Of a DNA stretch of 57,306 nucleotides, positions 41,271 to 49,502 are shown in pieces. This DNA comes from Elusimicrobia bacterium GWA2_51_34 (GTDB lineage: Bacteria; Elusimicrobiota; Elusimicrobia; Elusimicrobiales; UBA9959). The notes beneath the pieces are model-generated. The model saw nothing but the letters and a program-made list of their open reading frames with translations, had not been told where the DNA came from and did not search any database. A program made the translations under genes and the position numbers. Location of the stretch: contig MGTS01000031.1 of NCBI GenBank assembly GCA_001799565.1, positions 1 to 57,306 on the forward strand, in the 5' to 3' direction. Each line of letters opens with the position of its first letter. Within the stretch, counting starts at the first letter, position 1.

Positions 41271-42497
41271 TTAGTCTATGTCACCAGTAACCTGCCAGGA
41301 TGCCACTGCGGTGTTGGGGACAGCCTCCCACCATCCCGCCAGATTAATGTCCTTGTGCTCCCGGCCGGTATGCCGTACAAGTCCGGACACAAGAACAACG
41401 TCGCTTAGCACAAGGAACTTCTCCACGCGGTTGGGCCGATTGTTTCCCTGCCTAAGCTCGCCCTCCCTGGGACTGAAGCCACTAACCTTTTCCACAGCTT
41501 CCTGCCACTCTTTAACTTTCTGGTCATAGAGCATCTCCTGAGCCTTATCTATGAAGGTATAGCAGTAAGTTCTCCCAGGCTCATAGTATGCATTAGCTGT
41601 ACCGCCCATTTGGCGAGCGTCAGGCGGGTTGTCAGCCAGGTCCTTAAGCTCCTTGGGCGGTTCAGGCAAAGGCGGAAGATTATCCATCCGATGGATAAAG
41701 AACCACTCCCCCTGCCGCTGAACAGACACTCCGCCTATTTCCGCCATGGTGACTTTAGCCGGTTTAAGAGACGCATACGCTTCCGCTATCGTTTTCGGAT
41801 TGCCGGGCAGCTTTACGATAAACGGGTTAAACATCTTGTGGACGAGTTCATTTCGGTCTATGTCGAAGAGGAAATACTCTACGCCAACCTTTAACAAACA
41901 GGCCCCGACATAATGCCGCGTCTCATCCTCATCAACCCAGCCGTTGTTTTTCCATTTCTTAATTACAACGGTGATGGTTTCTGAAGGCGCCTTTTCAATG
42001 ACTTCAGCCTCGGCCAGGTTAAGTTTGGCCTCCGCAAAGACACGGAAAGGCACCGGTATGGCGCCAGCCTTTTGAAGCATAGCCTGCGCAGGGACCTGCC
42101 CGGGCGCGTACGACCGAGGACCCCCGAAGACCAGATGCGTGCCGCAATACTCCAGACGGTTCGCATTCGACAACACCAACCCACATGCCAGACGCACAGC
42201 CAACTCATCGGTGCCATCTACGATCATCTCCGTGACTTGCTTTGCGTGATTGAAGGAGCTGCTGTACGCCGTATAGATGAGCTTTACAATGTCTCCTTCC
42301 TGCTTCAGACTATAGTTGTTGTACTTCGTCCGATCGCCGAGCGTGTTGTTTACAAACCCCGCAAGGAATCCTTCGACCGTTTTAACCGCAACTTTGGACT
42401 TTGGTTCCGCCGGCTTCTGTGCCGTTTCCTGCGGAGCCATCTTTTCCTGTTTGACCTCATCGTTAAGCCCTGCCTCTGCATTTTTCATCGTTTCCAT
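41271..42497 (-). CDS. Large mobile-element protein of unknown function
   Basis: 408 residues, soluble, with an acidic, Lys/Glu/Pro-rich first 35 residues. Recognisable sections, LGDRTKYNNYSLKQEGDIVKL and ECYFLFDIDRNELVHKMFNP-like, look like domains found near RadC on plasmids and phages, but I cannot name a family. AGGAGG is eight bases before the ATG. It follows the JAB/RadC gene by 16 bases, in the order DUF (43864), DUF2958, RadC, this protein. Possibly a DNA-modification or anti-restriction factor, uncertain. Confidence 0.5.
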   Translation of the reverse strand: METMKNAEAGLNDEVKQEKMAPQETAQKPAEPKSKVAVKTVEGFLAGFVNNTLGDRTKYNNYSLKQEGDIVKLIYTAYSSSFNHAKQVTEMIVDGTDELAVRLACGLVLSNANRLEYCGTHLVFGGPRSYAPGQVPAQAMLQKAGAIPVPFRVFAEAKLNLAEAEVIEKAPSETITVVIKKWKNNGWVDEDETRHYVGACLLKVGVEYFLFDIDRNELVHKMFNPFIVKLPGNPKTIAEAYASLKPAKVTMAEIGGVSVQRQGEWFFIHRMDNLPPLPEPPKELKDLADNPPDARQMGGTANAYYEPGRTYCYTFIDKAQEMLYDQKVKEWQEAVEKVSGFSPREGELRQGNNRPNRVEKFLVLSDVVLVSGLVRHTGREHKDINLAGWWEAVPNTAVASWQVTGDID

Positions 42498-42513
42498 TTT
42501 AGTCTCCTCCTGT

Positions 42514-42966
42514 TTATACCGACATTCGGTTCTTTTCTTTGAACGAGAAGTACCCTTCCCCGCTGATTATCACGTGGTCGAGCACTTCGATTCCCAACAG
42601 CTTTCCAGCCTGAACCATCCGTTTTGTGAGGGAAAGATCCTCGTCCGAAGGTTCAAGCGCACCAGAGGGATGGTTGTGCACCAGTATCATGGAGGCGGCG
42701 TTAAGCAACACGGCGGCCTTAAAGCATTCACGCGGGTGAACGATTGAATAATTAAGGCTGCCTATAGACACCGTCTCCACCCCAAGCACATTGTTTCGTG
42801 TGTCCAGATGCACGCAGACAAAGTGCTCGCGGTCCTGCTTTCCCAAGTGAGCAAGCATTTTCGCCACCTCACCGGGATTAATGATGCTTACGCTGTATTT
42901 AACCTTCCCTTGGCGAACCAACTGCACGCCGACACGAAGCCCAGAGGGCAGCTTCTCTATGCTCAT
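42514..42966 (-). CDS. RadC-like JAB/MPN domain protein
   Basis: 150 residues from ATG 42966 (GGAGG eight bases upstream). The JAMM metal site is complete: HNHPSG followed by SDED, with the upstream VHLDTRNNVL and the end DHVIISGEGYFSFKE. The N-terminal helix-hairpin-helix of chromosomal RadC is absent, as in plasmid and phage versions. The family is common on mobile elements; its exact role is debated. Preceded by a hairpin with a T-run. Confidence 0.88.
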   Translation of the reverse strand: MSIEKLPSGLRVGVQLVRQGKVKYSVSIINPGEVAKMLAHLGKQDREHFVCVHLDTRNNVLGVETVSIGSLNYSIVHPRECFKAAVLLNAASMILVHNHPSGALEPSDEDLSLTKRMVQAGKLLGIEVLDHVIISGEGYFSFKEKNRMSV

Positions 42967-42979
42967 TTTATTGCCTCCA

Positions 42980-43021
42980 TAAAAAGCGACAGGCGCCTCC
43001 TTTTTTTCAGAGACGCCCGTC
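42980..43021 (-). terminator. Intra-operon terminator or attenuator
   Basis: On the minus strand GACGGGCGTCTC pairs with GAGGCGCCTGTC, then GCTTTTT. It lies between DUF2958 and RadC, so it would reduce rather than stop readthrough. Confidence 0.6.
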
Positions 43022-43068
43022 ATTTTTGTTTAGAACTTACTTCTTCCCTTAAATCGCCCTTTTTTATT

Positions 43069-43389
43069 TCACCTCCCGTTTTCTTCTATACCACGCCGCA
43101 CTTCAGCCAAGCTTTTAGGTTTCCAGTAAAGATCCCGCTCCACACCGCCCAACGGTTTTACGTTGCAGGAATTTTGTTCAATCTCATCCAAACTGAAGGA
43201 GCCGAGTTCGACTTCAAAACCTTTAACCAAACCAAAGAAAATACGGTCCTTTGGATCATACTCCGTAGCCCACCAATCCCAAGAACCGGCAAAGTAATGC
43301 GCCAAGACCTGGGTTTTTTCTTCACCCTTCCCGTCCGTATACCCCTGCTTAGCGAACTCTGACTCCAACTCTTTAGTCAGCATCTTCAT
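43069..43389 (-). CDS. DUF2958 family protein
   Basis: 106 residues from ATG 43389 (GGAG eight bases upstream). SWDWWATEYDPKDRIFFGLV then GFEVELGSFSLDEI is the DUF2958 signature. It is a small cytosolic protein common on conjugative plasmids next to RadC and antirestriction genes. Function not established. It overlaps no neighbour; the previous gene ends 16 bases before. Confidence 0.8.
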   Translation of the reverse strand: MKMLTKELESEFAKQGYTDGKGEEKTQVLAHYFAGSWDWWATEYDPKDRIFFGLVKGFEVELGSFSLDEIEQNSCNVKPLGGVERDLYWKPKSLAEVRRGIEENGR

Positions 43390-43405
43390 ATGTTTTCTCC
43401 TTTGA

Positions 43406-43864
43406 TTATTTTGCGTTGAGACCATACCCATGCTTTTCCAGAAGGACTTTCGCCAAGGTAAGGTCCGACTCTTTCAGCGCTTCTTTAGACCTGGCCTGAA
43501 GGTCAGGGATAAACAGCGCACCTACACGGACCATCATTCCATTGATGTCATAATACTCCCGGCTCACATCATTACCGTTCCGCAGCCAATCCTCACCGCC
43601 ATATTCAACGCTCCAACAAGGACCGGCCTGATCAAACTGGCTGAGGAACTTAAGAGTCATCGCCGACTCTGTGAAGTAATGCTGATAGAACCCCGCCCGA
43701 CTGTAATGCGCGATAAACGAGCAATGCAACGTGAGGTGTTTATACAGCCTTTCACTAAAGTCTTCCTGCCGAAGACCATTTCTAATAAACCGCTTCCATG
43801 CCGACAGCACTAACCATTTTTCTCCAGCAGTCATAAACCGCACACTCGTGAACGTATTTGCCAT
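43406..43864 (-). CDS. Plasmid-type protein of unknown function
   Basis: 152 residues with a perfect ribosome site (AAGGAGGT). FDQAGPCWSVEYGGEDWLRNG and HYSRAGFYQHYFTESAMT are its most distinct parts. No motif recognised. First gene of the four-gene leftward plasmid-type operon. The 400-base gap upstream (43865-44266) contains only the hairpin at 43971-44015 and divergent promoter sequence. Confidence 0.55.
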   Translation of the reverse strand: MANTFTSVRFMTAGEKWLVLSAWKRFIRNGLRQEDFSERLYKHLTLHCSFIAHYSRAGFYQHYFTESAMTLKFLSQFDQAGPCWSVEYGGEDWLRNGNDVSREYYDINGMMVRVGALFIPDLQARSKEALKESDLTLAKVLLEKHGYGLNAK

Positions 43865-43970
43865 AAAACCTCCTTAACACCAAAAGAATAAGCACCGCTA
43901 CCAGAACTACTTGGTTTCTTCTATTTCAAGGGTAAGCCGTGGAATGACCGGAATTACCAGCACCAAAGCA

Positions 43971-44015
43971 AAAACCCCGACGGTGTTTTGTTTTTGGCAA
44001 AACTGTCGGGGCTTT
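43971..44015. terminator. Two-sided hairpin terminator or leader attenuator
   Basis: CCCCGACGGTGTTTTG pairs with CAAAACTGTCGGGG around TTTTTGG. T-runs flank it on both strands (better on the minus strand). As it lies about 110 bases upstream of the start at 43864 it could be an attenuator for the plasmid-type operon. Confidence 0.6.
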
Positions 44016-44230
44016 TACGCAACTTTGTAATAAGGCTGAAAAGGGGATTAACCTTTAACAGCCTGTGTTGTTGGTAATTATTACAGGTGTCTGGAGTTTA
44101 TATATTTTACGGTGTGCCTACCCGGCCTGGCCCAGTCTTAATCTCCACCCAGTCATGATATAACACAATTACCCACTAGAGAGAAGAAAAACCGCTTGAT
44201 TGCTGTGCACTGCTTAAGGCTAGGTTAATA

Positions 44231-44236
44231 TATAAT
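44231..44236 (+). promoter_or_regulatory. Promoter -10 of the ImmA/beta operon
   Basis: A perfect TATAAT in an AT-rich run, 30 bases before the ATG at 44267. No good -35 is visible at 17 bases (CACTGC), so an activator may be needed. Confidence 0.4.
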
Positions 44237-44266
44237 ATAGTCAGAATGGCGAAAGGGGTGGTTTGC

Positions 44267-44803
44267 ATGAAAAGAATTTGTGAATATTGGAGTTTTGGGA
44301 TCATAGCAGTGTTTTTTGTGTTAATCGGCTGTTTTGTTTATGCTCAGCCCTCGATTGATACTCCTCGAAAGAACCGGGGTAGCGATTCTCAAAAGATTAC
44401 AACCACTAAGGCGCAGAATATTTCAGCAGAAATGATTGATAACGCGAAACAGGCCACTGATAGCAGTGAGAAGCGGCTGATGTTTTATATTTCCGAAACC
44501 ATAGGTTTCTATAAGTGGATGATTTCATTGCTGCTGAGCGTAATCGCCGCAGTGTTAGCTGTAGGATATTATTTTTCCACTAAGAAAGCAGAAGAGATGG
44601 CTCACAAAGCTTTAAGAGAGGAGTCTTTTCAGTTGATTTTGGAGAAGCGAATTCAGGAACGCCTTACAGAATTGTTCAATAATAGTAATCTGGCCAATTT
44701 GGAAACTTCTGTCAGTGAACTCAACAACAAGATAGTGGGGTTGGAAAAACAGATTTCTGAAAAGAGCTATAAAATCCTCGATACAGAAGGGGGTGAGGCG
44801 TAA
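44267..44803 (+). CDS. Membrane protein with coiled coil, first gene of the ImmA/beta operon
   Basis: 178 residues from ATG 44267 (AAGGGGTGG before it; another ATG at 44246 lacks a ribosome site). A first hydrophobic segment (about 10-27) may be a signal or anchor; a second (about 85-105, WMISLLLSVIAAVLAVGYYF) is followed by a long cytosolic coiled coil (LILEKRIQERLTELF ... LEKQISEKS). No family recognised. Its stop overlaps the metallopeptidase ATG. It could be the sensor or membrane target of the operon. Confidence 0.55.
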   Translation: MKRICEYWSFGIIAVFFVLIGCFVYAQPSIDTPRKNRGSDSQKITTTKAQNISAEMIDNAKQATDSSEKRLMFYISETIGFYKWMISLLLSVIAAVLAVGYYFSTKKAEEMAHKALREESFQLILEKRIQERLTELFNNSNLANLETSVSELNNKIVGLEKQISEKSYKILDTEGGEA

Positions 44804-45354
44804 TGGGCATAATCCGTCGCCGAAGTTTTTCGCAACTCCAAATCCCTTCATCCAATCGTGTGGAATTGATAGACACACCGGAAAAATTAATTTCATTTGC
44901 TAAAACCAGCAGCATCGAGACTGTTCCGTTTGAAGCGGAGAAAGTGGCGTCCGCACTCGGCATAGTGGTCAAATACGAGGGGCTAAAGAACGATATTTCC
45001 GGGATACTGCAGAGGAAAGAAGATTTGAGCGGATGGGAAATATTGGTAAATAGTGCCCATCACTTGCATCGCCAGAGATATACCATCGCTCATGAATTGG
45101 GGCATTACTGTCTGCATAGGTTTTATAGTAATAATTTTGAGGATGATATTTTCTTCAGGAGCGCAGAGACATCCCAGACAGAATGGGAGGCAAATGATTT
45201 TGCCGGAGCTATACTGATTCCTGAAGATGTGTTCCGGGTAAAATTGCGTGAAGGCATTAATGATGTTGAGGCGTTGGCGAAAACGTTTAAGGTCTCTTCT
45301 TTGGCGGTTAGGATGAGGGCCAAGAAATTGGGGATGTCGGGGCACGGGTTATGA
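44803..45354 (+). CDS. ImmA/IrrE family metallopeptidase
   Basis: 183 residues. Zinc site HELGH within QRYTIAHELGHYCLHR, the second ligand region WEANDFAGAILIPEDVF, and the family's final segment FKVSSLAVRMRAKKLGM. These proteases cut a repressor (as ImmA does to ImmR) to switch on a mobile element or a stress response. No XRE repressor is encoded beside it, unlike the usual pair, so its target may be one of the neighbours or the XRE protein at 13.4 kb. Overlaps the next gene by four bases. Confidence 0.85.
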   Translation: MGIIRRRSFSQLQIPSSNRVELIDTPEKLISFAKTSSIETVPFEAEKVASALGIVVKYEGLKNDISGILQRKEDLSGWEILVNSAHHLHRQRYTIAHELGHYCLHRFYSNNFEDDIFFRSAETSQTEWEANDFAGAILIPEDVFRVKLREGINDVEALAKTFKVSSLAVRMRAKKLGMSGHGL

Positions 45355-46427
45355 GAGTAATATCTTACGTTCCAGTAATTAAGACGGCGGATGCGGAAGT
45401 GCGGGCTCTGGAAAAGCTATCAGAAACGGTGAAGAATAAGATTACGCCTGTCCTAGAATTCACGCGTTCCAGGAAAAGCTCAAAGATTACAGATGGAGAT
45501 ATCCATCGCAGAGTTAGGCGGCTCTCTGAAACCTTCAAGGATCGGACATGTTTTTTCGACTTAACTACCGACCCCAATTTAACCAATGACCAAATTAAAG
45601 AATTGCAGAGCAATGTCGCTGGCTATAAGAATTGGACGGACTTCCTGCTCACATACAAGAAAGACTTCTTAAAATTTATCCCCACACTTCAGATATCCGA
45701 CGAGAATCTGGACAGCGAAGATGAGCATTATAAAAGATTAAAACAACAGGTCAAAGTCTTGGCCGCAAATTTCGGCAAAATCCTTTACCGGCTTCCCCTT
45801 GGATATGAGTTCGCTGAAAAAGATATGCAGGAAATATGCACCGAGATTCCTGCGGACAGGGTGGTCTGTTTGGTTGATGCGGAGTATATCCCAAAAGATA
45901 AAGCTTCCGTCTACTCCACAAATGCCGTTTCTATCGTTAAGCAGTTGTCTAAGTTTTCTCCGGATAAGATTGTCGTCGCCGGGACATCATTCCCCAAAAA
46001 ACCTACACAGCACGGGAGCGAGACGGAAGGACGAATGGCTTTGGAAGAGAAATTATTCTATCAGAATGTCACAAAAACAGAAAAAGACGTAATCTATGGA
46101 GATTATGCGACAATTCACCCTTTTCGCAACGATCAGTCTGGCGGCAACGGATGGGTTCCTCGGATAGACATGCCGACTGAAGATGAACTGTTTTATTTCC
46201 GAGATAAAAAGGATAAGTCAGAGTCGTCGTATGCGGGAGCCTACGAGCGGGTAGCAAAGAAAGTTGCCGAGACAGTGGACTACAGAGCTGTCGGTAAAAA
46301 GCTTAAAGATTGCTGGGGGTTGGAACAAATCAACTCAGCTGCGAAAGGATTGCCGCCTGGGCTTTCGCCGTCCTTCTGGATATCGGTCAGGATGAATATC
46401 CATATTTCGCTTGTCACATCGCACTAA
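45351..46427 (+). CDS. Beta family protein (sce7725-like)
   Basis: 358 residues starting ISYVPVIKTADAEVRALEKL, then ITPVLEF, the pattern of the beta protein / sce7725 family, with later FIPTLQISDENL and DYATIHPFRN. I recall this family beside sce7726 genes in defence islands; the biochemical role is not known. It overlaps the opposite-strand sce7726 gene by four bases at their 3' ends. The C-terminal 30 residues look ordinary, so the gene is probably intact. Confidence 0.7.
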   Translation: MRVISYVPVIKTADAEVRALEKLSETVKNKITPVLEFTRSRKSSKITDGDIHRRVRRLSETFKDRTCFFDLTTDPNLTNDQIKELQSNVAGYKNWTDFLLTYKKDFLKFIPTLQISDENLDSEDEHYKRLKQQVKVLAANFGKILYRLPLGYEFAEKDMQEICTEIPADRVVCLVDAEYIPKDKASVYSTNAVSIVKQLSKFSPDKIVVAGTSFPKKPTQHGSETEGRMALEEKLFYQNVTKTEKDVIYGDYATIHPFRNDQSGGNGWVPRIDMPTEDELFYFRDKKDKSESSYAGAYERVAKKVAETVDYRAVGKKLKDCWGLEQINSAAKGLPPGLSPSFWISVRMNIHISLVTSH

Positions 46428-47116
46428 GGTGAAATCTTCTCTATTTTCCCCGTCAGTCCTCTAAGATCATCTCTTAAAATTATACCCTCGGTGTCGCGCA
46501 TAAAAAGTTTGAATAAATTGCGGTATCTTTCTCGTAATAGCTTTAATGCTACGAGATAAATCTTGCTTGTCGGTTCTCTATCCTCAATTCTATTCCGTAA
46601 TGCCTGGGTGGAGAGCGTTCGGCCACTTTTTGTTTTAAATTCACGTATTAAATCAGCTTTCGATAAAAACATCAAAAGATTGTCTTTACGCGGTTTCGTT
46701 TTCGTTGTTGCTTTCCTTTTTACATAAAAATTGCCCGATTCAAAGAGAATTAGTCCAGTGCTATTAGGCGCGAGTCTTTTGACCTGTTTTAAATACTTTG
46801 GGGTAGTAATTACGGAGAATCTGGGAAAAGTCTGAAGGTAGTCCGGTAACTGTGCGTAGAATTTTTTAATGGTATCCCTATCACTTTTAATTTCAAACGC
46901 ATGAATGGATTTAGAAATTAACAGTAAATCTGCCTTTCTTTTATTCCGCGAAAATAAAACCTCAGTTCCAATCGCATCGGCTGCGGCGGAGAACGATAGC
47001 CCGCCGCGAAGTAGCCAGCCTATAAATTTAACCTTAATGTTTTCCGCAGTGTCGTGCATATTATAGTAAGGAATATTATAGTATTTGCGTGCTCCTGCCT
47101 TATTACCCCTGTCCAA
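46424..47116 (-). CDS. sce7726 family protein, nuclease-like
   Basis: 230 residues from a TTG at 47116 with GGAAG seven bases upstream; an ATG at 47059 is the alternative. RKADLLLISKSIHAFEIKSDRD is the conserved core: Asp and Glu-x-Lys arranged like a PD-(D/E)XK nuclease, followed by YAQLPDYLQTFPRFSVITT. The sce7726 family normally pairs with the beta/sce7725 protein on the same strand; here it is convergent. Likely part of an anti-phage unit (inference). Confidence 0.75.
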   Translation of the reverse strand: MDRGNKAGARKYYNIPYYNMHDTAENIKVKFIGWLLRGGLSFSAAADAIGTEVLFSRNKRKADLLLISKSIHAFEIKSDRDTIKKFYAQLPDYLQTFPRFSVITTPKYLKQVKRLAPNSTGLILFESGNFYVKRKATTKTKPRKDNLLMFLSKADLIREFKTKSGRTLSTQALRNRIEDREPTSKIYLVALKLLRERYRNLFKLFMRDTEGIILRDDLRGLTGKIEKISP

Positions 47117-47239
47117 TGTTTACTTCCGCTGACACATTAACCATGACGATATCCCTAAAATACCAGACAAATTGCTAATCGACAAGTAAACTTGCTAACA
47201 TAGTTCGGAGAAATAAATATTGCCCCTAAAGGTGGAGTT

Positions 47240-48889
47240 ATGGTCAAAGCAGCTATATACACACGCATTTCCAATGAAGAAAAGGCCAGGAGCGAATCAA
47301 ACTCCCTGGGCACACAGAAGGAAATCTGCGAGCATTACATCCAAGTGCAAAGAGAGAAGGGCTGGCAGTTCTCTGCCCTTTATGAAGACCCTGGCTTTTC
47401 CGGTAAAGACATGCACAGGCCCGGCATGCAAAAACTGATGGGAGATATCCGGGCGGGAAAAGTGGATATCGTGGTGGTCTATAAAATTGATCGCATTTCA
47501 AGGTCACTAAGGGACTTCTACCAATTCTGGGAAATATTAAAAAACCACAATGTGGCGTTTGTCTCGGCCACTCAAAGCTTTGACACCTCAAATTCAACGG
47601 GCATGCTGATGTTAAATATGCTTTTGAGTTTCGCTCAGTTTGAACGGGAATTGGCAGTGGAAAGGACATCGGCCAGAATGGCCAGCAGGGCGGAAAAAGG
47701 CAGATGGAACGGCGGCTGGTTTCCGATGGGATATGACTATGACAAGGAGAAAAAGATTCTAATGATAAACCCTGCGGATGCCCAAACAATCAAAAAGATT
47801 TTCGAAATGATTGTTGAAGGCTACAAACTTTCTGAAGTGAAAAACAAACTAAACGAATTGGGCTATAGAACCAAGTCACGGGCTGTTGTGCGCAGGGGAG
47901 GAGAAGCTAAATCCGTTGGCGCTCAACGATTTGATGAAGACCATGTGGCAAACATTATTCATAATCCTGTGTACAAGGGTTTTGTAAGATACAAGGACAA
48001 AATTTTTCCTGGTGTCCATAAAGCGATAGTTGGTGAAAAATTATGGGTAAAAGCCAATAAAGCACTGGATTCAAGGTCTGTTAAAATTGTTGTCCATAAA
48101 GACGATCATGTTCATCTTTTAAAAGGCCTAATTAAGTGCGGGGATTGTGGATTAAGCATGACGCCGTTTCCGGCTGGCAAGAAAGACAAAAAAGGGGAAC
48201 CATACCTTTATTACTCTTGCACTGCCAACCATCCGGACGGAAAGGACTCAAAGTGCACTATTAGGGCCATTCCAGCCAGGCCTTTAGAGCAAACTCTAAA
48301 AAAGGTGTTAAGGAATCTAGGCCAGAACAAAAACCTTCTTGAAAGCGTTATGGATGAAGCCAACAAGGAAAGCAAAAGCTCAATTAAGCCTTTAGAAAGA
48401 GATAAAGTGAAAATTGAAGACACAATCGCTAAGATAACTCATCAAATCAAGCGAATTGTGGAGATATTCAAACAACAAGATCTTGTCTCACAAGAAATCA
48501 AGGATGACTACAAGAACCTTTTGAGTGAGCGCGAGCGTAAGCAAATAGCCCTTGAGAAGCTTCAAATAGACATAAACAGGTTAAGAGGCAAATCCGTTGA
48601 TTTTGAAATTATCCAAAGATCTCTGCAACATTTTGACAAGGTAATAGAGCTTATGTCGCCTATTGACCAGAAGGAACTTTTCCAGCTTCTGGTTAAAGAA
48701 ATAAAGATCTATCCTTTCCACCCGGATAAGGAAAGCAAGCTTGAGAAGGGCTGGTTCTCAACGAGAATCAACACCAAGTGGTATAAGGCGAATCTGTCTT
48801 TATACGAAATCCCCCCGCAGGAACTGAACCTGCCGGGGGAGAGTTCGGAAAACAGGGAGATTGGCTCCGGGACTAGGATTCGAACCTAG
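47240..48889 (+). CDS. Large serine recombinase (integrase)
   Basis: 549 residues. Resolvase domain with catalytic Ser11 (AIYTRISNEE), KIDRISRSLRDF and the Arg-rich helix; a recombinase domain (about 165-260); a zinc ribbon CGDC ... YYSC ... C (about 295-340); then a coiled coil (about 370-460). This is the integrase type of conjugative and mobilisable islands. AGGTGGAG precedes the ATG. The last about 20 residues (ESSENREIGSG...) are read from a repeat and from the opposite-strand tRNA-Gln; the stop is inside that tRNA. The attachment repeat is within this 3' end. Confidence 0.9.
   Translation: MVKAAIYTRISNEEKARSESNSLGTQKEICEHYIQVQREKGWQFSALYEDPGFSGKDMHRPGMQKLMGDIRAGKVDIVVVYKIDRISRSLRDFYQFWEILKNHNVAFVSATQSFDTSNSTGMLMLNMLLSFAQFERELAVERTSARMASRAEKGRWNGGWFPMGYDYDKEKKILMINPADAQTIKKIFEMIVEGYKLSEVKNKLNELGYRTKSRAVVRRGGEAKSVGAQRFDEDHVANIIHNPVYKGFVRYKDKIFPGVHKAIVGEKLWVKANKALDSRSVKIVVHKDDHVHLLKGLIKCGDCGLSMTPFPAGKKDKKGEPYLYYSCTANHPDGKDSKCTIRAIPARPLEQTLKKVLRNLGQNKNLLESVMDEANKESKSSIKPLERDKVKIEDTIAKITHQIKRIVEIFKQQDLVSQEIKDDYKNLLSERERKQIALEKLQIDINRLRGKSVDFEIIQRSLQHFDKVIELMSPIDQKELFQLLVKEIKIYPFHPDKESKLEKGWFSTRINTKWYKANLSLYEIPPQELNLPGESSENREIGSGTRIRT
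48844..48865 (+). other. Candidate attachment site (right direct repeat)
   Basis: Exact copy of 13221-13242. Read on the minus strand it begins with the discriminator G and CCA of tRNA-Gln and goes 18 bases beyond. Just left of it, 48812-48840, GCAGG-TTCAGTT-CCTGC reads like one more T-arm on the minus strand. Confidence 0.55.
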
Positions 48890-48935
48890 AAAAGAGGATT
48901 CAGAGTCCTCTGTGATACCGTTTCACCATCCCGGA
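48862..48935 (-). tRNA. tRNA-Gln (anticodon CTG)
   Basis: Complete cloverleaf on the minus strand: acceptor TCCGGGA / TCCCGGA, D-arm GGTGAAACGGTATCAC, anticodon stem GAGGA / TCCTC with loop CTCTGAA (anticodon CTG), T-arm CTAGG-TTCGAAT-CCTAG, discriminator G and CCA encoded (48862-48864). It reads codon CAG. Its 3' end is the probable integration target of the element to the left. Confidence 0.92.
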
Positions 48936-49030
48936 ATATGTTTATATTATATATTTTCCTGCGGTTTTAGACAAAAAAATAGCGCGCCCGCACGAAGAGA
49001 GAGACAATTTTTAGTAGAATAGTACAAGGA

Positions 49031-49297
49031 ATGAATTACGTCTACTATCTGACTAACGTGGACTCAAGTTTTCATTATGTCGGAGTGACTGAAGATTTGG
49101 GACGGAGGATTGCGCAGCATAATAACGGAGAAGTTCAATCAACCTGTCCATACATCCCGCTAAAGATCGTGTACTATGAAGCATACCTAAGTAAGAACGA
49201 CGCATGTAGCAGGGAATATAAATTGAAGCATCATGGCAGCGTAATCGGTCATTTGAAGAAAAGATTAAAAGACAGTTTAAAGCTGGCTACAATATAA
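49031..49297 (+). CDS. GIY-YIG nuclease family protein
   Basis: 88 residues: YVYYLTNVDSSFHYVGVTED replaces the GIY and YIG halves (YVY and YVG), then DLGRRIAQHNNGEV and EAYLSKNDACSREYKLK with the catalytic Arg and Glu. This is the small single-domain GIY-YIG group (UvrC N-terminus-like) common in environmental bacteria. Size is normal. Weak ribosome site. Position between two tRNA genes is typical of sites visited by mobile DNA. Role unknown. Confidence 0.85.
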   Translation: MNYVYYLTNVDSSFHYVGVTEDLGRRIAQHNNGEVQSTCPYIPLKIVYYEAYLSKNDACSREYKLKHHGSVIGHLKKRLKDSLKLATI

Positions 49298-49356
49298 TAT
49301 CCGGTAAATACAACGCTCAGGCAAGTGGGTTAAAAAGGAGTTTCGCGAAGGGGCAT

Positions 49357-49409
49357 GGCCCCGCCCTTTTGCCCTGAGCTTTTCAAATCTGTTGGCAAAA
49401 GGGCGGGGC
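49357..49409. repeat. Inverted repeat overlapping the tRNA-Pro 5' end
   Basis: GCCCCGCCCTTTTGCC (49358-49373) is the exact complement of 49394-49409, with a 20-base loop. The right arm contains the first six bases of tRNA-Pro, so the hairpin in the precursor RNA would compete with the acceptor stem. Confidence 0.6.
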
Positions 49410-49474
49410 ATGGTGAAACGGTATCACGCGTGCTTTGGGAGCATGAATCCCGGGTTCGATCCCCGGTGCCCCGA
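49404..49474 (+). tRNA. tRNA-Pro (anticodon TGG)
   Basis: Acceptor CGGGGCA / TGCCCCG, D-arm like that of tRNA-Gln (GGTGAAACGGTATCAC), anticodon stem CGTGC / GCATG with loop TTTGGGA (anticodon TGG), T-arm CCGGG-TTCGATC-CCCGG, discriminator A. CCA is not encoded. Confidence 0.92.
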
Positions 49475-49502
49475 TCTTTTAAAAACCGGACTTCCCTGAA
49501 AA

